Below are positions 5,776 to 6,192 of a stretch of DNA of 6,192 nt, one piece after another; within the stretch, counting starts at the first letter, position 1; every line of letters begins with the position of its first letter. Under the pieces are notes generated by a model. The model had not been told where the DNA came from. It did not search any database and saw nothing but the letters and a program-made list of their open reading frames with translations. The DNA is taken from assembly GCA_945631445.1 (NCBI GenBank), contig CALZCR010000115.1:1-6192 (forward strand). Direction: 5' to 3'. This DNA comes from an uncultured Corynebacterium sp. GTDB lineage: Bacteria; Actinomycetota; Actinomycetes; Mycobacteriales; Mycobacteriaceae. Both the position numbers and the translations under genes were made by a program.

Positions 5776-6192
5776 ATGGATCTGCAGACTCTGTGGTTCA
5801 TCGTGATCGCCTTCTTGTTCGTGGGTTATTTCGTCCTGGAGGGCTTCGACTTCGGCGTGGGCATGCTCCTGCCGTTCCTGGGCGGTGATGACGATGAGCG
5901 CGCGCGGCGTCGCGACGCCGTGGCCACCAGCATCGGCCCGGTGTGGAACGGCAATGAGGTGTGGCTCATTGTGGCTGTAGGCGGCATGTTCGCCGCGTTC
6001 CCCGAGTGGTACGCCACATTGTTTTCCGGGCTCTATCTACCGTTGTTGCTCATCCTGATCTCCCTGATCCTGCGCGGTGTCGCGCTGGAGTGGCGCGTCA
6101 AGGTGGACACCCAGGTCTGGCGCGACCGCTGCGACATTGGGCTGGCGATCGGCAGCTGGGTTGTCGGATGCTTGGCAAGGAGGCCGTATTGA
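5776..6192 (+). CDS. cydB: Cytochrome bd oxidase subunit II, N-terminal part with an abnormal end
   Basis: CydB is the second core subunit of cytochrome bd and pairs with CydA. The frame starts at ATG 5776 and begins MDLQTLWFIVIAFLFVGYF; it then shows the family marks LEGFDFGVGM (21-30, with Asp25), IGPVWNGNEVWLI (53-65), FAAFPEWYATLFSGLYLP (about 72-89) and LILRGVALEWR. That is roughly the first three to four helices. Normal CydB has about 340 residues and continues after AIGSW with an LPALLWGVAF-type helix; here, after Trp128 (6157-6159), the frame reads VVGCLARRPY and stops with TGA at 6190-6192, the last bases of the window. The last 33 bases therefore look foreign to CydB: insertion, rearrangement or an assembly join. 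Residue 58 is Asn where Asp is usual (see findings). If the break is real the protein would not be functional. Confidence 0.85.
   Translation: MDLQTLWFIVIAFLFVGYFVLEGFDFGVGMLLPFLGGDDDERARRRDAVATSIGPVWNGNEVWLIVAVGGMFAAFPEWYATLFSGLYLPLLLILISLILRGVALEWRVKVDTQVWRDRCDIGLAIGSWVVGCLARRPY

Noticed and set aside
1..6192. CRISPR array, tRNA, rRNA or tandem repeats
   Set aside because: I saw no regularly spaced repeats, no cloverleaf-like sequence and no rRNA motifs in the window.

Overview
The window comes from a high-GC Gram-positive actinobacterium, most likely Corynebacterium or a close relative. The basis is the strongly G/C-biased third codon positions, a CmtR-type metal sensor with its cysteines at the mycobacterial positions, an actinobacterial-style CydA with a short Q-loop and paired cysteines, and an actinobacterial-type SURF1 N-terminus. 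The genus is an inference from protein style, not from a marker gene.

Layout. Minus strand, read right to left: a decayed CDF (cation diffusion facilitator) metal-efflux gene (about 3524-2659), then cmtR (2575-2210), a SPC-type heavy-metal P1B ATPase (2213-243) overlapping cmtR by 4 bases, and the first 59 codons of a SURF1-family cytochrome oxidase assembly factor (179-1, running off the left edge). Between 3541 and 4147 lies a mixed patch with no convincing intact gene: one unrecognised minus-strand ORF, a probable broken transposase 3' end on the plus strand, and the leader region of cydA. Plus strand: cydA (4148-5773), complete, followed after 2 bases by cydB (5776-6192), whose reading frame leaves the CydB family at about 6160 and stops at the last base of the window.

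How the genes work together. CmtR should repress its own operon and release it on Cd(II)/Pb(II)-type metals, so that the ATPase exports the metal. The CDF gene would once have added a second export route but carries a one-base frameshift, lacks a proper start codon and has lost several metal-ligand histidines. CydA/CydB form the quinol oxidase cytochrome bd, the copper-free alternative to the haem-copper oxidase that SURF1 helps assemble. The metal-resistance block therefore sits between genes serving the two terminal oxidases.

The best-supported unusual points are: a cmtR promoter whose -10 hexamer is exactly bracketed by a perfect 5-bp inverted repeat and which should give a leaderless mRNA; the multiply damaged CDF gene; an Asn at the position of a proton-channel Asp in CydB; and the abrupt loss of CydB similarity at the right edge. 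I see no CRISPR array, tRNA, rRNA or clearly new system.
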